From an uncultured Hyphomicrobium sp. (GTDB lineage Bacteria; Pseudomonadota; Alphaproteobacteria; Rhizobiales; Hyphomicrobiaceae), in assembly GCF_902826555.1 (NCBI RefSeq), contig NZ_CADEFI010000008.1, positions 1 to 64,000 on the forward strand: 64,000 nucleotides of DNA, read 5' to 3'. Below are positions 14,432 to 22,349 of the stretch, piece after piece (positions within the stretch are counted from its first letter, which is position 1; every line of letters begins with the position of its first letter). The notes under the pieces were generated by a model. It was not told the origin of the DNA and did no database searches. It saw only the letters and a program-made list of their open reading frames with translations. The position numbers and the translations under genes are program-made.

Positions 14432-17400
14432 ATGGACTCCGCTTCCCTCGTCAGAAACGGCATCACCTACATCACCGCGAAGGCTGCAGCGCCGGCGGTC
14501 GGCATCACCGCTGACTACATCACCAAGCTTTGTCGCAAGGGCGCTATAGACGCGCTTTTGGTCGGTAACACTTGGTATGTCGATCAAGCGTCCGTCGCCG
14601 CGTTCGTCGCTCACAAAGAGGCGACGAAGAAGGAACACGCGGCTCGCAGCGCGCGGCAGATCCGCGACGCGACGCGTCGCGCGGAAGAGATCGCACGGGT
14701 AAAAGTTGAGGAGACGCGCGCTCCGCAACATCCCCGCCCCGCTCACACCAATCCCGCGTTCGCGTTCTGCGTCGCGACAATCGTCCTCCTCGTCGCGATG
14801 TCGGCCGGAACGTTTGCACTCTCAAGCTCGAAACAGAAATCGCAAATTCTTGTGGCCGCAGTCACGACGCTACCTACGCCGATCAACGGCAAGCTTGATC
14901 GCGCAGCGATATCAGTATTCGAATTTTTCTGCCCGTTCTTTTCCGCGTGTGGCGCAGAGTCTGCTGTTGCATTCGAGCCCGCATCACCGCGCACGCTCAC
15001 TGCGCAACGCCCACTACCGGTCAGCGCAACTTCCATGCCTGAGCGCATCGCGCAACCACCGCAAGCCACCATCATCGAACGCGTAATTGAGAGGACCTTG
15101 ACGCTTGTCCAATTCGCGTCGGCCGGCATCGCAGAGCAACTTCTGGATGCCCGCCTCGCCGCGCTCGAAGCGTCGTTCACCGGTCGCATCGATCGCCTCG
15201 TCTACCAAGGCGACCGGCAGGCAGAGAGCCTCGCCGACAAATTCGCTGACGGCATCGGCGGTGGCGGCTTCGACAATATCGACATCACGGATTCGACGTT
15301 CGCGGGCGGCAGCATCAGCGGAGCGGCGCTCTCCGACGTCACCTTCTCCGGCGAGACGGACTTCACTTCCCTCACCGTAGAAGCCGCCACCAGCACGAAT
15401 TCAACCTCCACCAATATGTACGTCTCCGGTTCGCTCGGTTTCGGCAGCGGCACCGGCATCTTACGCAACGACACCGGCATCGTCTCGACGCTTTCCAACG
15501 GCCCGAACGGGCAGGTCCTAAAGATCGTCGGTGGCAATCTCGCTTGGAGCGCCGATCTCACCGGTGGCGGCGCGAGCTTCTTCGCGTCCACCACGGATGA
15601 CCTCGCCATCTACCCCGCTGATCCAGACGACGTGCTCCTCATCGGCACCACCGCGACAACGACATCCGGCAACATCCTCGAAGTGAACGGCAACGCACTC
15701 GTGAGAGGAGCCGCTACCACCTACGGTCTCCTCAGCGCATCCCGCTTCACGGCAACTTCATCACTAGCGAGCGTCTTCCCCTACGCATCCACTACGGCAC
15801 TCAGCGCAACTACCCTTTGCCTCTCATCCGACTGCCGCATCGCATGGCCGGTAGACACGTCGTTCTCAACGTCGAGCGCCGACTATTGGAAATCAATCAG
15901 CAACCTCTTTTCGACCAGCAGCGCCGACTACTGGAAGAGCGCCAACAATTTCTTCGCTACCACGTCCGCCACATACTTCCTTTCGCAACACCAAGGCGCG
16001 GCGTTCTCCACGACCAGCGCGGACGCATGGCGTCTCACCCATAACTTCTTCAGCACGACATCCGCCGACTACTGGAAGAGCGTCACCGACCTCTTCTCGA
16101 CAACCTCCGCGTCGTACTTCCTCGCACAGAACGGCTCTCTCGGTTTTTCGACGACCAGCGCCACCTTTTTCGCCCACAGCTCGACGACTATCCCGAAGAC
16201 GTACACGAGCAACACGTTCACGGCACTTCAGACTTTTGCGAACGCCTCAACCACCAACATCTCAGCAACCTACGCCTCTTCCACGCAAGGCGTCTTCGGC
16301 AATCTCTCGGTCGGCAACCTGAGCGGCTTCCTCAAAGCGACCGCGGGAGCGATTGCGACCGCGGCCATAGACCTAGCCTCCGATGTCACCGGCATCCTCG
16401 GTGTCAATCGCGGCGGCACTGGTTGGAATACGGTGCAAGCCGGTTCCCTTCTCTACGGCAATGGCAGTGGCGCTTTGGGGACGACGACCACTGGAACGAA
16501 CGGGCAGGTACTTGCGCTTGTCGGCAACGTCCCGACCTGGGTCGCAACCTCCACGCTCGCCACCATCAGCGGCATGCTCGATGTCGGCAAAGGCGGTACG
16601 GGAGCAACATCCTTTGGCTACGGCCTCGTCCTCTCTCCTGGCGGTACGTCAGGCCTTACCAGCATCGCCACATCCTCCCTCGGCCTGCTCACCACGCACG
16701 TCACGGAGGGCAGCAACCTCTACTATCAAGACGCCCGCGTGCAGACGTATCTCGACAGCGTGGGCAAGGGCTTTTTTTTCGCCACGACCTCTGGCCAATA
16801 CTTCGTCCACAGCAGCACGTCGATCCCGAAGCTCTACTCATCGAACGCGTGGACTGGCAGCAACAGCTTCAGCACGCTCACACTCGGCTCTCTCAATGGG
16901 CCGCTGCATGCAAACGGCGGCGTTCTTTCAGCAACATCATCGATCGGGGCACTCTACGGTGGGACCGGCCTCACCACCACGCCAACCTACGGACAACTCC
17001 TCGTCGGCAATGCCTCTGGCGGCTACACACTCACTGCGACGAGTTCGCTCGGCATTTCCAGCGGCTCTTCCTTCGCTTATCCGTTCCCTGCCAACGCGAC
17101 GACAACCATGCTGAATTTCAGCAGCGGCCTCCTTTCGCTCGCGTCGACGACCATCGGCAACGGCACCCAAGCGGGCGGCCTCTCCATCTCGGGCGGCGCA
17201 ACGACGACGGGGGATTTCACGGGTATCGGTACCAGCATTACGCTCAATGACGGCGTTGACGATATCGCCGGTTTCAATAACCTCTTCGGTCACGGCCGCC
17301 TGTTCCTCGCGGATTCAAACGGCGCCGTCGGGGTCAGCCTCAACATCCATAACCCGGGCGTCAACAACTTCATCAACGTCGGCACTGGTCTCGGTATCGG

Positions 17401-19090
17401 CGTGGAGGACGCCCAATCGACGCTGGACGTCGCTGGTAATCTCGCGGTTGGCTCATACGCCGGCGTGAACGCAGCGCCGACGAATGGCCTCATCGTGAGT
17501 GGCAACGTCGGCATCGGCACCACGACACCGGGCAAGAAATTGGATGTACTCGCTCACGGCACAAACGGGAACATTTACTTCGATTCGAGCGGCACCGGTC
17601 CGCGTATCGGGACACAATTGGGCGCCGGTGCATCAATCGAACTCTATAATGGAAGTACGGGAGCTACGAGGTTCCAGAATGGATTCGGTGGTTCGTTCCT
17701 GTTCGACGGCGGTAATATTGGCATCGGAACCAGCACCCCTTGGGCCAAGCTCTCCATCAACTCCACTGCCGGCATCCCGCAATTCATCATCGGCTCCTCA
17801 ACGACCCAGTTCATCGTGGACCAGAACGGCAACGTCGGCATCGGCACTAGCACGCCCAGTGTCGCCATGGCTGGGGTCTTCGGACTCAGCATCAGTGGCC
17901 CGGTACCTGGCATCTCACTAAACGCAACTGAAGCATCCGGTAAAAGCGCATTTATTTTTGAGAACGCTGGCCTGTTCCGACTCTCCAACGGCGGCTCGAA
18001 CCTGCTTGTCGGGGATCTGACCTCGCTCAATATCGGCATCGGCACGTCGACGCCAACAACCAGAATGTACTTAAACGAAACGAATTCTTCGGCCGCTTCC
18101 GTCCTCACCATCAACATTCCCGAAGCAGGCGGCCCATCGATCCACTTTTTCGAAGGCGGTACCCAAAATTGGGAACTCGGATCAAACTATGGCACAGACC
18201 GCCTGGCGTTCCTTGATGCCGATGAAACGCATGGCGTCGCACTCGATCAAAACGCGAACTCTTGGACATCGGCGTCTGATGCGCGTCTTAAGATCAACCT
18301 GGTGGAATTGCGCGTACTGGACCGTCTGGACCGCTTCAATGCGTATGAATTCGATTGGAAATCGAATGGTGGGCACGATATCGGCGTATTGGCCCAGGAC
18401 CTTCACGCGATTTTCCCCGAAGTCGTGAGCAAAGGCACGGACGACGGCCGTGCGGCTCTCGACGCAGATGCCACGGTGGCCGATCCGCGCGTATGGGGGG
18501 TCCAGTATGATAAGCTCGGTGCGATATCGCTGCAGGGTGTCAGAGAACTCAATCTCAAGCTCGAAGATCTCGCCACGACTTCGACGACCACTGGCGACAC
18601 ATCATTCACCAGCCGCTTCTTCGCTTCCCTCTTGGACCGCATTACCCACTGGCTCGCCGACACCTCCAACGGCATCACGGATCTCGTTGCCAAAAACCTC
18701 TACGCGACCAACATCGCAGCCGATCGCATCACCGCCAACCAGGAGCTCTGCGTCGGGGCCGGCCCTGCCGATCCCTCGCCAGTTTGCGTCACCAAATCCC
18801 AATTCATGGCTGTCTTCGGCCAATCCGCAGCAGCTGTCACCACCATTTCCGTGCCGCCTCCGGCGGCCAACAACGACAACTCCCCCACCCAAAATCCGAG
18901 CGCCGCCACCTCACCCGAAGCAACGCAAATTGACGGCTCCTCCGCAAGGTCCTCGCCGTCCCAATCGCACGACCAACTCACGGATTCAGCGCAACTACCT
19001 CACGCAAACGAGACTGCAGAATCACCCGATGCGCCCGCGCCGGATGCCGCCAGCGACAACCCGCCATCCCCAGCCTCTGAAGCTCTTTAG
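14432..19090 (+). CDS. Giant surface protein: N-terminal HTH-like domain, TM helix, beta-repeat stalk, S74 chaperone; Patescibacteria-like
   Basis: 1552 residues from the ATG at 14432 (no Shine-Dalgarno; a frame extension to 14336 is less likely). Domains in order: an HTH/excisionase-like domain, residues 10-55 ('ADYITKLCRKGAIDALLVGN'); a Glu/Arg-rich linker; one transmembrane helix at ~108-125; a coiled coil at ~230-270; then ~1000 residues of Ser/Thr/Gly-rich stalk with imperfect repeats ('FSTTSADYWKS', 'RGGTGW', 'NVGIGTSTP'); an S74 intramolecular chaperone, ~1285-1390 ('SDARLKINL' to 'DIGVLAQDLHAIFPEVV'); and a Pro/Ser-rich tail. From memory this whole architecture is characteristic of Parcubacteria and other CPR genomes, not of Proteobacteria. 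Probably a membrane-anchored trimeric adhesin or fibre. Confidence 0.8.
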   Translation: MDSASLVRNGITYITAKAAAPAVGITADYITKLCRKGAIDALLVGNTWYVDQASVAAFVAHKEATKKEHAARSARQIRDATRRAEEIARVKVEETRAPQHPRPAHTNPAFAFCVATIVLLVAMSAGTFALSSSKQKSQILVAAVTTLPTPINGKLDRAAISVFEFFCPFFSACGAESAVAFEPASPRTLTAQRPLPVSATSMPERIAQPPQATIIERVIERTLTLVQFASAGIAEQLLDARLAALEASFTGRIDRLVYQGDRQAESLADKFADGIGGGGFDNIDITDSTFAGGSISGAALSDVTFSGETDFTSLTVEAATSTNSTSTNMYVSGSLGFGSGTGILRNDTGIVSTLSNGPNGQVLKIVGGNLAWSADLTGGGASFFASTTDDLAIYPADPDDVLLIGTTATTTSGNILEVNGNALVRGAATTYGLLSASRFTATSSLASVFPYASTTALSATTLCLSSDCRIAWPVDTSFSTSSADYWKSISNLFSTSSADYWKSANNFFATTSATYFLSQHQGAAFSTTSADAWRLTHNFFSTTSADYWKSVTDLFSTTSASYFLAQNGSLGFSTTSATFFAHSSTTIPKTYTSNTFTALQTFANASTTNISATYASSTQGVFGNLSVGNLSGFLKATAGAIATAAIDLASDVTGILGVNRGGTGWNTVQAGSLLYGNGSGALGTTTTGTNGQVLALVGNVPTWVATSTLATISGMLDVGKGGTGATSFGYGLVLSPGGTSGLTSIATSSLGLLTTHVTEGSNLYYQDARVQTYLDSVGKGFFFATTSGQYFVHSSTSIPKLYSSNAWTGSNSFSTLTLGSLNGPLHANGGVLSATSSIGALYGGTGLTTTPTYGQLLVGNASGGYTLTATSSLGISSGSSFAYPFPANATTTMLNFSSGLLSLASTTIGNGTQAGGLSISGGATTTGDFTGIGTSITLNDGVDDIAGFNNLFGHGRLFLADSNGAVGVSLNIHNPGVNNFINVGTGLGIGVEDAQSTLDVAGNLAVGSYAGVNAAPTNGLIVSGNVGIGTTTPGKKLDVLAHGTNGNIYFDSSGTGPRIGTQLGAGASIELYNGSTGATRFQNGFGGSFLFDGGNIGIGTSTPWAKLSINSTAGIPQFIIGSSTTQFIVDQNGNVGIGTSTPSVAMAGVFGLSISGPVPGISLNATEASGKSAFIFENAGLFRLSNGGSNLLVGDLTSLNIGIGTSTPTTRMYLNETNSSAASVLTINIPEAGGPSIHFFEGGTQNWELGSNYGTDRLAFLDADETHGVALDQNANSWTSASDARLKINLVELRVLDRLDRFNAYEFDWKSNGGHDIGVLAQDLHAIFPEVVSKGTDDGRAALDADATVADPRVWGVQYDKLGAISLQGVRELNLKLEDLATTSTTTGDTSFTSRFFASLLDRITHWLADTSNGITDLVAKNLYATNIAADRITANQELCVGAGPADPSPVCVTKSQFMAVFGQSAAAVTTISVPPPAANNDNSPTQNPSAATSPEATQIDGSSARSSPSQSHDQLTDSAQLPHANETAESPDAPAPDAASDNPPSPASEAL

Positions 19091-19103
19091 CTCGGCCGCG
19101 CGC

Positions 19104-19109
19104 TATAAT
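19104..19109 (+). promoter_or_regulatory. Consensus -10 element (TATAAT) for 19118 gene
   Basis: TATAAT at 19104-19109 lies 8 nt before the ATG at 19118, placing transcription start at or next to the start codon. No clear -35 is visible, and no Shine-Dalgarno fits, so the message may be leaderless. Confidence 0.5.
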
Positions 19110-19117
19110 GCCTGCAT

Positions 19118-19744
19118 ATGCTTCGGTATGTTGGGCGGAGCCTTGAACTCATCGCCGCCGGTCTCATCGGTGCGACCTTCTCTTCGGTCATCGCGATTGC
19201 CTGGGACGGTCCTACGCAGGTGCCCCCTAGCGGCAACGTCACTGCACCGGTCAACGTTGGTACCGCAGACCAAGTGAAGGACGGCGGTCTCTCGGTGAAC
19301 AGCCTTGCGGTGTTCGGCAACACCATTATCTCAGGTGCCTCGCGTTACCTCAGTTTCGGCGAAACTCCCGGTGCGGACGGTTACGGTATCCGCAACAATG
19401 CGGGGACGTTGCAGTTCCGCAACAGCGGTGGCATATGGAGCAACTTCCTCCCTAGCACCGGCGTCACGAGTATCTCATTCGCCGACGGAACGACGCAAAC
19501 GACAGCGCCCTCCACCGGCGGGATTACTGCAGTGACCACTGCATCATGCATATCTGGGAACGGAGGAAGTTGTACCGTGAGTTGTCCGGCGGCGTATTTC
19601 CGTGTGGGTTGTAGCAAGACAAGTGCAGGATCAGGTGCCACGAGCCCCGCACCGGGCTCGTCGCCGTCAGGCAGCAATGCGTGCTCCTGCTACGCTTCTC
19701 ATCCCAACTATCCTGTAAGGTGTTACGCATATTGCGCGAGATAG
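19118..19744 (+). CDS. Small secreted/anchored protein, Patescibacteria-like
   Basis: 208 residues beginning with an uncleaved-looking signal anchor (residues 9-28, 'LELIAAGLIGATFSSVIAIA'), then the pattern 'WDGPTQVPPSGNVTAPVNVG' with 'KDGGLSVNSLAVFGN', which I remember as a recurrent leader of exported CPR/Parcubacteria proteins. A central strand-rich region ends in 'SFADGTTQTT', as in S74 fibre proteins, and the C-terminus is Cys-rich (eight Cys in the last ~70 residues). It starts 27 nt after the giant surface protein and probably works with it at the cell surface. Leaderless start inferred from the adjacent TATAAT. Confidence 0.7.
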   Translation: MLRYVGRSLELIAAGLIGATFSSVIAIAWDGPTQVPPSGNVTAPVNVGTADQVKDGGLSVNSLAVFGNTIISGASRYLSFGETPGADGYGIRNNAGTLQFRNSGGIWSNFLPSTGVTSISFADGTTQTTAPSTGGITAVTTASCISGNGGSCTVSCPAAYFRVGCSKTSAGSGATSPAPGSSPSGSNACSCYASHPNYPVRCYAYCAR

Positions 19745-19760
19745 GATCGTTAATAACTAC

Positions 19761-19940
19761 GTGACGCCAGGGTTCGATGTGCTCAAGGACCTCTACGTCC
19801 GCACCAGCTCCGTCGACTCGGTCGGCGACGGCGAGCGCGTGCGCGTCGGCTTTTTCGATGCCGATGGCCTTCGCGTCCGCAGCGGCTGGGACGACGGCCG
19901 GGACTCCGACCTGGGCGTCTCGGCTGCTCGGAAGTTCTGA
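19761..19940 (+). pseudogene. Truncated 3' copy of the 21488-22141 family
   Basis: The frame from a GTG at 19761 to TGA at 19940 encodes ~59 residues aligning with the C-terminus of the 217-residue protein at 21488: 'LKDLYVRTSSVDS' against 'LENLYVRTNSVDS', and an identical 'LGVSAARKF' end. The last ~30 nucleotides of the two genes are almost identical (GGCGTCTCGGCTGCTCGG and on). The N-terminal ~150 residues are missing, so this is a remnant of a duplicate. It is followed by a strong terminator. Confidence 0.75.
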
Positions 19941-19952
19941 GCGCCAGATCCA

Positions 19953-19987
19953 GAGCCCTCACGCTACGCGTGAGGGCTCGATTTTGT
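19953..19987 (+). terminator. Intrinsic terminator after the truncated copy
   Basis: GAGCCCTCACGC (19953-19964), loop TAC, GCGTGAGGGCTC (19968-19979), then GATTTTGTTT. Strong 12-bp stem with a T-rich tail. The terminator after 22141 has the same GAGCCCTC core. Confidence 0.8.
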
Positions 19988-20046
19988 TTCCGAAATCGGT
20001 GTCGCCGCCTATTGACCTGGTTGTTACGGATGCCTCGAGCATGGGG

Positions 20047-20472
20047 TCATTGGCAACCGGCCTCTTCCTTGTCCAATCGTCGTGTCTGATCGGTCTGGCA
20101 ACTCCTTCCGAGGTCCGCGCCGCCCAACAAGTGGAAGTGCAAGTGCGGAACTTCCTGCCGCGCGTCCCTCCCCGCATTTGTGGAAATCCGGTAGCCGGTT
20201 TCTGCGATCCCGAGGGTCTCGGCAAGCCGTGAGGCTACCAACATCATCTTTCCGATCAGTGCGGCATCCTCGGCTGAAGCCATGCTGGCTAGGCTTGTAA
20301 GGTGCCGACGCGGAATGATGAGGACATGGACGGGCGCCAACGGCTTGATGCTCTCAAATGCCAAGATATCCTGGTCTTCAAAGACGATCTTCGCCGGTTC
20401 TTCACCACGGATGATCCGACCGAATATGGTGGGATTGTCTTCGACCGAGTGCCGCGACAGCTTTTCGATCAT
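20047..20472 (-). CDS. HIT-family (histidine triad) nucleotide-binding protein
   Basis: 141 residues. N-terminal 'TIFGRIIRGEEPAKIVFEDQ' and 'PLAPVHVLIIPRRHL' and the triad 'PHLHFHLLGG' are all standard for Hint/HIT hydrolases acting on AMP-conjugates. The C-terminus beyond the triad ('DLGRSCQTDQTRRLDKEEAG') is unusual compared with Hint and may be an added tail. The start at 20472 is preceded by TATAAT ending 6 nt before the ATG, so it is probably leaderless; the upstream ATG at 20523 would lie inside that promoter. Normally a housekeeping gene, so its presence in an element is of note. Confidence 0.85.
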   Translation of the reverse strand: MIEKLSRHSVEDNPTIFGRIIRGEEPAKIVFEDQDILAFESIKPLAPVHVLIIPRRHLTSLASMASAEDAALIGKMMLVASRLAETLGIAETGYRISTNAGRDARQEVPHLHFHLLGGADLGRSCQTDQTRRLDKEEAGCQ

Positions 20473-20478
20473 GGAGAA

Positions 20479-20508
20479 ATTATATGGTCGAGTTACCCTT
20501 TCGTGCAA
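20479..20508 (-). promoter_or_regulatory. Sigma70-type promoter for HIT gene, apparently leaderless
   Basis: On the minus strand TTGCAC (20508-20503), an 18-nt spacer and TATAAT (20484-20479). Only six bases separate the -10 box from the ATG at 20472, so transcription should begin at the start codon. Confidence 0.6.
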
Positions 20509-20523
20509 ATCGACCGGATGCAA

Positions 20524-20811
20524 CTACTCCTCCAGATTTGACCTAGCCGACCGTGGCGTTATGCCGTTCTTCAAGTAGATCTCGCGTATGAGGTCATCCG
20601 AGACCAGGTTGACGTCCCCTTTCGTCGCGTCATAGACGTCCCACAAGACCTCCAGCCCGTCCTTAAGCGACGCTCCCAGGCTGAAGCCTACGGCTCCGAC
20701 ACGTGCTTCAATATCATCGAAGAATTTTTTTAACTCTGGATTGTCACTAAGGAGGCGGTTAGTGCGCTCCCGATTGTCCTTTCCCGAACCCCCCGGATTT
20801 TCGATGCTCAT
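20524..20811 (-). CDS. Small hydrophilic protein of unknown function
   Basis: 95 residues, start ATG at 20811 without a Shine-Dalgarno. It is mostly helical and charged ('NPELKKFFDDIEARVGAVGF', 'SDDLIREIYLKNGITP'). No membrane segment or recognised domain. Ends just upstream of the HIT gene on the same strand; the HIT gene has its own promoter inside this spacer. Composition and start style are like the other Patescibacteria-like genes here, but relationship is uncertain. Confidence 0.5.
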   Translation of the reverse strand: MSIENPGGSGKDNRERTNRLLSDNPELKKFFDDIEARVGAVGFSLGASLKDGLEVLWDVYDATKGDVNLVSDDLIREIYLKNGITPRSARSNLEE

Positions 20812-20863
20812 AACGAATGAAAATTAGCGAGTATGCGGACATTCTAGCATCCGCCGGTAAGTA

Positions 20864-20887
20864 AGCCCCTCCGGCGTCGGAGGGGCT
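20864..20887 (-). terminator. Stem-loop after DUF3768 gene
   Basis: AGCCCCTCC (20864-20872), loop GGCGTC, GGAGGGGCT (20879-20887); 9-bp perfect stem 7 nt past the stop of the minus-strand gene ending at 20895. T content downstream on that strand is modest. Confidence 0.55.
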
Positions 20888-20894
20888 GTGATTG

Positions 20895-21245
20895 TCAGTA
20901 CTCGTCCGCCAACATGATCGTCAGCACTCGCGTCGTGACATCTGGATTGCTCGGGTCCTCCGACCCGCACTCCATCTCGCGATCGAAGTAGTCGATCTTT
21001 CCAAATATCAGCTGTCCATCAACTTCGACGCTCACGAAGTCATGCTCTCCGTGCGGATCGTTATCACGGTCGAAGCGATCGAAAGCCTGTACAGCGGCGA
21101 GCGCTTTGTATGCGAAGCCGCCCGATATCATGTTGACACCCTGCGTCATCACCACTTTGCCTAAACCCGCGTACGGGTGCTTGCGGAAGGCATCATTTAA
21201 AGCGCGTATCTTCTCGACCTGCGCCGCTTCAAATGCACGCGACAT
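20895..21245 (-). CDS. DUF3768 family protein
   Basis: 116 residues with GGAGGAA 5 nt before the ATG at 21245. The sequence fits DUF3768: 'IRALNDAFRK', 'VVMTQGV', 'VQAFDRFDRDNDPHGEHDF', 'KIDYFDREMECGSEDPSNP' and a C-terminal 'VLTIMLADEY'. The family is common on alphaproteobacterial plasmids and integrative elements; function unknown. Its good ribosome-binding site and family distribution contrast with the Patescibacteria-like genes on either side and point to a mosaic element. Confidence 0.85.
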   Translation of the reverse strand: MSRAFEAAQVEKIRALNDAFRKHPYAGLGKVVMTQGVNMISGGFAYKALAAVQAFDRFDRDNDPHGEHDFVSVEVDGQLIFGKIDYFDREMECGSEDPSNPDVTTRVLTIMLADEY

Positions 21246-21382
21246 TCTTTCCTCCTTCGTTCAGCGGGTCCCGACACCATCGTCAGGATCCGCTTTGCGC
21301 GGAGGACTGCCAGTATGCTACCGCCGACGGCGCTTTTCGGCTATCAGGCGCTGCTGCTCATCACGAAGCTCTTGGGTTCGCC

Positions 21383-21411
21383 TTGACAAAATAGTATGTA
21401 TACTGTATATT
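21383..21411 (+). promoter_or_regulatory. Near-perfect sigma70 promoter with overlapping palindrome
   Basis: TTGACA (21383-21388), 17-nt spacer, TATATT (21406-21411). The spacer end and -10 contain TATAC-T-GTATA (21399-21409), a candidate repressor site. It drives the gene starting at 21488 with a leader of ~70 nt. Confidence 0.7.
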
Positions 21412-21487
21412 GTTGATGGAGTCTCCAATCCTCTTTCGTCCGCCCGGTTTGAACTATCGAGCCAGGCTACGGAAGAGGAGAGAGACA

Positions 21488-22141
21488 GTGATAACGATCG
21501 ACACAGACCGATCCAAAAGTATCGAACTAGCCCGATCTATCTTGGGACAGGACTTCATCTCGGCCGACGAGATCGCCGCTTTCCGCGGCCTCTCCTACAC
21601 CGAGGACCAGTTCATCGAACTGGGAAAGAAGCTCCCCGACCAGGCGATCATCGAGCAACTCCGCGACAGCGGCATGATGCTCGTAGCCGGTCCGCCGACC
21701 ACGATGTCGCTCGTCGACGTCCGCGACGTCCGCGCAGACTTCCTTTACTCGAAGGGGCCGGATCGCGACGACGAGGGCTGGTACGACGATGCCAGCGAGA
21801 AGTTCGCCGAGACCGACAAGGTCGAGGCCCTGGCCTGGATCGCCGTCCGCAAGGAGGCGGTCGAGGACTCGTTCTCGAAGAACTGGCAGGAGCAGCAGGC
21901 GCTGATCCAGGAGCCGATGGTCATCCCGAACGCCGCCGAGGCGGTCTGGGCGCTGACGACATACAAGGCCGTCCGCGACGTCTATCTGCTCGAGAACCTT
22001 TACGTCCGCACCAACTCCGTCGACTCGGATGGCGACCGCGTGTACGTCGGCGGTTTCGGTACCGCTGGCCTCGGCGTCTACGGCAGCTGGGGTGACCGCC
22101 GGCTCTCCGGCCTGGGCGTCTCGGCTGCTCGGAAGTTCTGA
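21488..22141 (+). CDS. Patescibacteria-like protein of unknown function, 217 residues
   Basis: Start chosen at the GTG at 21488 (purine-rich GAGGAGAGAGACA upstream); longer frames are open to 21410 but overlap the promoter. Recognisable blocks: 'ILGQDFISADEIAAFRGLSY', 'LRDSGMMLVAGPP', 'ALAWIAVRKEAVEDSFSKNW', 'NAAEAVWALTTYKAVRDVYL', then strand-rich 'LYVRTNSVDSDGDRVYVGGF' and a C-terminal 'LGVSAARKF'. I recall this block order in many Parcubacteria genomes as unannotated proteins. No enzyme motif seen. A truncated second copy sits at 19761. Strong promoter and terminator frame it as a single-gene unit. Confidence 0.72.
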   Translation: MITIDTDRSKSIELARSILGQDFISADEIAAFRGLSYTEDQFIELGKKLPDQAIIEQLRDSGMMLVAGPPTTMSLVDVRDVRADFLYSKGPDRDDEGWYDDASEKFAETDKVEALAWIAVRKEAVEDSFSKNWQEQQALIQEPMVIPNAAEAVWALTTYKAVRDVYLLENLYVRTNSVDSDGDRVYVGGFGTAGLGVYGSWGDRRLSGLGVSAARKF

Positions 22142-22179
22142 GCCTCGAAGCCTTGAGGGCTTGACCCTCTTGAATCCTT

Positions 22180-22210
22180 GAGCCCTCGCGCGTCAGCGGA
22201 GGGCTCTTTT
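22180..22210 (+). terminator. Intrinsic terminator after 21488 gene
   Basis: GAGCCCTC (22180-22187), 11-nt loop, GAGGGCTC (22199-22206), then TTTTCTT. Same stem core as the terminator at 19953. Confidence 0.75.
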
Positions 22211-22349
22211 CTTAGTGACTGTAGGTGTGAGTGCGCGATTTTACTATCACCGCAGTGCAATCCCGTGAACCTACCCGTTGAGTGCAACAGCAAGGTACTC
22301 ATAGACTTCTTGGAATGTCTTTCAACCATCAGAGCCACTTTTCAGGTAA

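Noticed and set aside
15880..16180. Possible CRISPR-like array from repeating ADYWKS / FSTTSA units
   Set aside because: The repeats are imperfect, lie in frame in a coding stalk and have no constant spacer length; they are protein repeats.
16383..17250. Two long plus-strand frames inside the surface protein gene
   Set aside because: Ser/Arg-rich shadow frames created by the repetitive S/T/G codons of the real frame.
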